64,000 bases of DNA, from positions 372,001 through 436,000 of the forward strand of contig JADDMT010000010.1 of NCBI GenBank assembly GCA_021401465.1, written 5' to 3'. The translations under genes were made by a program, and so were the position numbers. Position 1 is the stretch's first letter, and every line of letters starts with the position of its first letter. Source of the DNA: Teratosphaeria epicoccoides (taxonomy: Eukaryota; Ascomycota; Dothideomycetes; Mycosphaerellales; Teratosphaeriaceae). Positions 58,566 to 64,000 of this stretch are shown in pieces. Under the pieces are notes generated by a model. That model searched no databases. It saw only the letters and a program-made list of their open reading frames with translations, and had not been told where the DNA came from.

Positions 58566-59077
58566 ATAACAGTGTACCGAGAGGTCCCGTCGACAGTCAT
58601 GCGATCCTGTCAAATCGGTCCAATCGACGTCCGCTAGTATACTTCCATTTGTCAAATTAGGAAAGAACTAAAGTCAGCGATGTATGCATTGAGGCTTCTT
58701 GAGTAATTTTGCGGCGGGCGCTCTAAGTCAATTCGACAATGATCGAACTTCTGGTGATACCCTCTCGTTAGCGGTCTACCTGCCTTGTCTATTCTCGAGT
58801 CACGGGGTGCTTGCCTCAGCGGCGGACTTGATGTGGACTTCAAGAACACGCTGCCATATCGTAGCCGTATTTCTGTTCCCGAACCCTCACATCTGTCCCA
58901 TACAACCACCTGCACATTGACCGCAGCCCACTCATCGCGCGTAATCCAGCCGCTTTGCGTGCCTGTACGCCCAAACGCCGCGCTAGAACATGCATGATCT
59001 ACCAAACAACAATCACCCGATCAACGCACTTTGCTCTTCACCTGCCATCAAGCCACAGGCCGAAGGACTGTCCGCCA
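58566..59077. other. Convergent 3' region, nothing seen
   Basis: 512 bases between the stop codons of MMM1 and the WHIM1-domain gene. Confidence 0.5.
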
Positions 59078-61205
59078 CTAGCCGGGCGTCGTGAAGCCTG
59101 CAGCTTGGCTGGCATTCACATGCGGCGTCTCGTTGTCCAATCCAGCTTGTTGTGCCGGCTGGATGGAAGACGCTACAGACACGCCAGAGAGCAGCTTGAT
59201 GTCCTGCGCCGGGAATGAAAACGAGGCCGGTGTAGGATACGCAGACGCTATCGTCAGAGGCGGCGGGAGCTCAGACGCGGAGACCAGTACAGGATGTGAT
59301 GTCGCGGCAGCGTGACCATTCGTCAAGGCAGTCGAAATTCGCGGCGCTGCTTCCGGTGCAGCAGCCGCAGCTTGAAGAGGACCCTGCTTCACGGCCTGTT
59401 CCATGATCTCACCTGGGTCGGCTGCAGAAGATCGAGGCGTCAGGGCTTTCCACGGCACCTTCAGCTTCACCATCAGACTCCTCGGCTCATTCTCCTCCTC
59501 GTCTTCCTCCTCGCTGTCATCGTCAGCATCCGGCATGTCCCCATCATCGGCTTCATTGCGGTCACTATCCCAACCGTCGCCATTCGCTGCATCGTCCTCA
59601 TCGCTCATATCATCATCCATCGAGTTGTAGTTGTCAATGTTCTTCCGCTTGCGAGGATTGGCAGCACCGTTCGGCACATACCTGCCAGCATTGCGCGTGG
59701 ATCGGCCATGCCTCACAGGCTCGGAATCCTCATCTTCTCCGTCAAGAGCATCCCGATAGCCCATTGTCCCATCGGCCGCTGTGGCGGGATCTGAACCGTG
59801 ATCGAGCAGAAGCTCACCGTACTCGCCACGCCTCGGCTTCCTTGACTGCCTGCCACTCAGTGTCACAGTTGGCCTAGCCTCCATTGGTGTGTTGCGCGAA
59901 GAAATATTCCTTGCTGACCTCCGGGTTGAGGCAGCGTCTGAGTCGAAGTTCTGTTCATCGTCTTCTTCGTAGGTGTATCGCATGCGCTTTCCCCGAGTGC
60001 GACCTTCATAGAGCCCAGCAAGGCCTGGCTCAGGCCTGGCAAAGGAGGCCATCTTCATTTGTCTTTGTTCGCGGCGCTGACGCCTCACCTCGCTGTCTTC
60101 CAGCCTTCCCATCGCGCCCGCAATTCTGGCGGCCAACCGCCTAGCCGCCTGGCTACCGTCCACGTCCTGCAGCTTTGTCGCCAAGGCTCTCAGCTCCACT
60201 AGGTCTCCGGCAACGCTATACCAGTGTGCGTTCTTGGTATAACGGCTACCCTCGCGGTAAACCCTGAAGCTGGTGTCATTGTGACCCTCGATGAGGAAAT
60301 ACCGTCTCTTGTCTCCATCGGTGCCCCATGGCTGTACTGACAGCGCTTGGTTCTCGTCGTCATTGTGCCGCACCTGCTTGTATTTGTCCTTGATCATGGC
60401 AGAGATCGCTTCGGAGGAGGTAAGGGACCACATAATCAGGGTGCGGAGGAGGTTGAGCTGAGTTCCCATTAGCACAACACGTCACTACCCAGACAGCACT
60501 GCGTTAACATACTCTCTCGCTCGGCGGCATGACATTAAAGTCCCTATTGCCGTGTAGCGGATTGATCCCAAGCCAGCTATACGGCCACTGGTTCTTCTGT
60601 GACAAGACGGCCTCCTCAAGTGCACGTCCATGATGTCCACGCCTGCGTCGCACAATCGTGTCAGCTTAGCCTCGCTACATCCACATCACTAAAGCCAACA
60701 GTCTTCTATCCTTCCCATTCACCATGTTTGACCAAGTCCGGTCACAGGGCATGGACATACTCGACAGGCTTCTTGCGATTCAGCACGAGTCCCAGCAATG
60801 CACACAGCAGATCCTCGACTTGTTGGCTCGGCGGCTGATCAGTCACTCCTCTCTCGATGTTCTGTGGTCCGAAATGAGGGAGCTTGGGTGGGAAGGCGTC
60901 GTTGAATCGGGCTCGGAACATTACTATGAACTGCGCAAAGAGTAAATTAGCAACGTGTTTGAGCGCGTTATGAGCGCGCATTCTCGCGTTTCTAGAGTCG
61001 CCAAACGTACAGCAATGTCCGCGTTGTCCTCAAATGCAGGCTCGTGAAGCGGTGATGGTGGTCTCTTGGGCCTCGGCGGCGAGACATGGGGAGGAGGGCA
61101 TGCTTTCTTGGTTGCGAGCTTCGCCTTGGTGAAGATGGGAGCCAATTTCGCCAGGTCCTTCTCGCTAGCGGCGGATGACAGCGACGAGTCCGAATCGTCC
61201 GCCAT
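59078..61205 (-). CDS. WHIM1-domain chromatin protein (four exons)
   Basis: Probable chromatin-remodelling accessory protein of the Itc1/WSTF/Ioc-like group. Exons 61205-61011, 60930-60761, 60642-60513 and 60457-59078; introns 80, 118 and 55 nt with GTACGT or GTATGT donors. Joined frame 624 residues. An acidic head (MADDSDSSLSSAASEKDLAK) is followed by FNDAFPPKLPHFGPQNIERG, EDLLCALLGLVLNRKKPVE, GRALEEAVL, NVMPPSERLNLLRTLIMWSL, KYKQVRHNDDENQALSVQPW and GDKRRYFLIEGHNDTSFRVY: the WHIM1 helical block with its usual GTDGxKRRYW-type segment. A basic region with acidic stretches (DDDMSDEDDAANGDGWDSD) follows to the end. No enzyme domain is seen. It diverges from RPL2 across 1.5 kb. Confidence 0.8.
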
Positions 61206-62729
61206 TTTTGTGTGTTGTGTTGGTGATTTGGGAAGCGCGAATGTTGGAGTCGGCATGTTGGAATTTGGAGAGCGAGCCCAGCCGGGTCAGGAGCTAAAGG
61301 GACGTCACAGACGTTGACAGCAGAGGGAGCGGAAACTTTGCCGAAGCTTGGGAAGATGATCAAATGTGTAGTGAAACCCAGAGAGCATTGGCATTGACAT
61401 TGACTGAGCTATCTAATCTTCGTTCTTTCACCACCTTGCCTTGCCATAAGGCTTGCAGCGCTTCCTTGTGGTGCCCAACGTAGATTGCAGTGTCTGCATT
61501 TGAGTCAAGGCAATTTAAGCGGAAACCAGCGTGCTGACAGGTCTACTGAGGCTTCGACAGTCCATAACGAATAGCTGACCAGTACCTTGCTATCCCTGGA
61601 GCCAAGTTGCATCTTGCAGCGCGACCTAGCAGTGGATCGGCATGCGTGATCATTTCACGCAGCAGCTCTTTGTTGCAGTAGAGATTCTAGACCCTGCACA
61701 CTGCGTGCATGGTATTGCTGTAATGGCTGGTCCGCGGGCGGGAAATAGCCGTGGTCGAGTCCTCGAGCAGCCTTGACAATCAAAAGAACTCTCATCGACG
61801 ATACCTCTACGCCAGTCTAGGGGGCTATCGCCAAAGCTGATGTGTCGCTTCTGTGCCGGCCACAGACGATAATACCTCCTACCAGGCGTGGCGTCTGCAG
61901 CATTCGCTCATCGGCACTCGGCTGGTCCTCAACATACAAATTTTGACGCACGGAGGGCGAAATCCATTAAGGCAAGTGCTTGAGCGTACTTGATCCAAGT
62001 AATGAGTCAGTCAAACATGGACAGACCTCAGTGGCCGGACGAGACGACTGAAGCACCGTGCGCTGGGGGAGGGGTCTCCATTTGTCGCCACAGCAGATAC
62101 TCCGAAAGACAAGCGCACGGCTTCCAGATCTGCTTTTGGTGCTTAAGTGGATCGTTGCATCTTGATCGTGACTGAAAAAATCCAGGCATATCAGCGCGCA
62201 TGGCGCTCCGCAAGAAGCTTCGGGCCTAGCCAACCACCTCGACGCTGAAGACTGCCCGCGCAATAATTCGCCCCCAGACATGACAAGAGCCACAGCCCGC
62301 GCGTATGAGCGTGTCAAGCACCATATTTTTTCTACGCCTCTGCGACGCTGTCATGCAGCACGTGGGAGGGTATTGCCTAGAAAACGTGATCTTGTCAGTC
62401 AGAAGCAGGCAATGGGCGTGTTAAGGGGAGAGCCCAAGGATGAGAGGCACTACAAGAATACCACTGAGGCAATTGGAGCTCCAGGGAGAAGATCAATGAG
62501 CATTAATGCAACAGTCAGAGGGCAAAGCAGCAGAGAGGGAACTACCCTCGTAAGGTGAGTGTGAGGTCGACTCAAAGCTCAGTGACCAAGCAGCCAAAAG
62601 TCGCAGAGCACGGCTGGTCCCGCGCCAAGCCATCCACGCTTCGATCGAAATCGTCAATCGCAAAATCGATTTTGTCAATTCGCACGAGAATAAAATATCC
62701 ATTGACCCGGTCGACAACAACTGTTCGCA
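61206..62729. promoter_or_regulatory. Divergent region between WHIM1 gene and RPL2
   Basis: 1.52 kb. A perfect 14-bp palindrome CAAAATCGATTTTG lies at 62661-62674, 56 bases before the RPL2 start. No gene is supported within the region; the plus-strand frame 62280-62558 has no family. Confidence 0.45.
62661..62674. promoter_or_regulatory. 14-bp palindrome CAAAATCGATTTTG near RPL2 start
   Basis: Perfect dyad symmetry in the core promoter or leader of the ribosomal-protein gene. It could be a dimeric factor site; no factor is assigned. Confidence 0.35.
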
Positions 62730-63550
62730 ATGGGTCGTGTCATCCGCAACCAGAGGAAGGGTCGCGGCTCGATCTTCACGGCGCACACCAAGCTCAATAA
62801 GAACCCGGCCAAGTTCAGGACATACGACTTTGCTGAGCGTCATGGCTACATTCGCGGTGTGGTGAAGGACATTATCCATGACCCTGGCCGTGGTGCACCG
62901 CTTGCCCGCGTCCAGTTCCGCGACCCATACCGATACAAGCTGCACACCGAGACCTTCATCGCCAACGAGGGCCTTTACACCGGCCAATTCATTTACGCTG
63001 GCAAGAACGCATCGCTCACTATCGGCAACGTCCTTCCGCTCGGCTCCGTGCCTGAGGGTACTGTCATCAGCAATGTGGAAGAGAAGATCGGTGACCGTGG
63101 TGCTCTGGGCAGGACGTCAGGCAATTACGTGACCGTGATCGGCCACAATCCAGACGAGGGCAAGACCCGTATCAAGCTTCCATCGGGTGCGAAGAAGGTG
63201 GTCAAGAGCTCAGTCCGTGGCATGATCGGTATCGTTGCAGGTGGTGGCAGGACCGACAAGCCTCTCCTCAAGGCCTCGCGCGCCAAGCACAAGTTCGCCG
63301 TCAAGCGCAACTCGTGGCCGAAGACTCGTGGTGTTGCCATGAATCCCGTTGACCATGTAAGAACGTGCAGGTACACCGCAAGATATAGTCAGGTCGCTGA
63401 CGTTCTCTACAGCCCCACGGTGGTGGTAACCACCAGCATATCGGTAAAGCCTCGACCATCTCCCGCTACGCCGCACAAGGGCAAAAGGCCGGTCTCATTG
63501 CCGCCCGGAGAACTGGTCTGCTGCGCGGTACGCAAAAGACGAAGGAGTAA
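62730..63550 (+). CDS. RPL2: Cytosolic ribosomal protein uL2 (two exons)
   Basis: 60S subunit protein near the peptidyl-transferase centre. Exon 1 62730-63356, intron 56 nt (GTAAGA donor, CTACAG acceptor), exon 2 63413-63550; 254 residues, the same length as yeast uL2. MGRVIRNQRKGRGSIFTAHT opens the protein, then DIIHDPGRGAPLARVQFRDP, ETFIANEGLYTGQFIYAGKN, LGSVPEGTVISNVEEKIGDR, RTSGNYVTVIGHN, SSVRGMIGIVAGGGRTDKPL and, across the junction, AMNPVDHPHGGGNHQHIGKA, which carries the universal His critical for the ribosome. Ends GLLRGTQKTKE. Continuing in frame through the intron would lose the HGGGNH motif, so the splice is certain. Confidence 0.98.
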
Positions 63551-63877
63551 ATGCATCATGGGTAGTGGAGTTAGTACGGCGTATACGCTCAGGAAACGCC
63601 TTCTCAACGACGTCCGAGCGCTCTGTAGCACAAGCTTGTCGGGCATGGAGGGAGCGAGCAATGAGCTTTACGTAGTGATGGCGAAACTGGTCCGACGTTC
63701 AATGATCCTTCTTCCATTCGTGTTGCGTACATGATTTTACTGACACAGGACTACACAACGGGCACTACGACGACATCCACGGCCTTGATCGATATTTCAC
63801 AATCAAAGCCTTAGCAAACTCAGCTGCCAACAACGAAGAAGAGTCGCGTACGGGAATATGGCGCGGCAAATGCAAGC
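63551..63877. other. RPL2 3' flank, nothing seen
   Basis: 327 bases; the plus-strand frame of RPL2 exon 1 stays open through the unspliced intron to 63734 and is an artefact. Confidence 0.4.
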
Positions 63878-64000
63878 ATGTCAATAGCGCCTGGCGAGGC
63901 AGGAGCCGTTGTCGCGGACACCACAGGCACTCTTGAGATTATATCCAGCGGCGCGGCAGAACAAGTGGCAGCGCCATGGGTGCGGGCATCGCGTCTGATC
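63878..64000 (+). CDS. Possible start of a gene cut by the window edge
   Basis: ATG at 63878 opens MSIAPGEAGAVVADTTGTLE and stays open to the last base, 41 codons. The sequence is not recognised. A nearby ATG at 63858 in another frame stops after nine codons. Only a weak call. Confidence 0.3.
   Translation, partial: MSIAPGEAGAVVADTTGTLEIISSGAAEQVAAPWVRASRLI

Noticed and set aside
60724..60945. Plus-strand frame MFDQVRSQGMDILDRLLA
   Set aside because: It is antisense to exon 2 of the WHIM1-domain gene, which has the family motifs and good splice sites on the other strand.
63357..63734. Read-through frame of RPL2 exon 1
   Set aside because: Family length and the HGGGNHQH motif require the 56-nt intron to be removed.
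1..64000. CRISPR arrays, bacterial operons, prophage or integrated viral genes
   Set aside because: None seen. The genes are intron-bearing fungal genes with eukaryotic start contexts, and no transposase or reverse-transcriptase motif was found.

Overview
This 64 kb window is nuclear DNA of a filamentous ascomycete fungus. The evidence is compact genes, about 45-80 nt introns with GTATGT/GTACGT/GTGAGT donors, CTAAC/CTGAC-like branch sites and CAG acceptors, and fungus-specific proteins (the ERMES subunit Mmm1, a fungal mitochondrial uS10m, fungal-type Rai1, CPAF-like S41 proteins). The gene mix looks most like a Dothideomycete, but that placement is an inference from style and not from a diagnostic marker.

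Layout. 0-6.4 kb: tail of an rRNA-processing FCF2 protein, purine nucleoside phosphorylase, mitochondrial uS10m (RSM10, whose presequence sits on a separate first exon), a RanBP2-type zinc-finger protein, and a glycinamide ribonucleotide synthetase (GARS) that lacks the AIR synthetase half normally fused to it in fungi. 6.7-14.3 kb: three adjacent ubiquitin genes (MINDY-type deubiquitinase, a UBA/UIM protein with a degenerate USP fold, and the E2 Cdc34), with a hexanucleotide repeat between two of them. 14.9-17.7 kb: three small, low-complexity, unassigned genes. 17.8-27.5 kb: NAPE-PLD-like hydrolase, secreted S41 peptidase-like protein, a MATH/degenerate-USP/MORN/RING fusion, and deoxyhypusine synthase. 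29-38 kb: a 2.1-kilo-residue double-SANT corepressor-like protein (SNT1/NCoR type) and 5-aminolevulinate synthase. 38-43 kb: a gene-poor, decayed island with an oligopeptide-transporter pseudogene, a tRNA-Gly relic and a NADAR gene broken by one stop codon. 43-64 kb: RAI1 (with an 8-nt microexon), a Sis1-type DnaJ with a heat-shock element, a small secreted cysteine-rich protein, a CorA transporter, SPC1, RBX1, an EDC1/PNRC-like decapping factor, an SDR, MMM1, a WHIM1-domain protein, ribosomal protein uL2, and a possible partial gene at the right edge.

How they fit together. Most genes are conserved housekeeping genes, and divergent pairs share short promoters. Ubiquitin chemistry is over-represented: Cdc34 and Rbx1 are partners in SCF ligases, alongside one predicted active deubiquitinase and two predicted inactive USP-like proteins. 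RNA 5'-end turnover (RAI1, EDC1-like) and mitochondrial biology (RSM10, HEM1, MMM1) recur. Several genes (SPC1, RBX1, and the 5' exons of RSM10, MMM1 and the S41 gene) are only visible after splicing. No gene cluster was recognised as a secondary-metabolite or defence system. All gene structures were read by eye, without alignments or transcripts.
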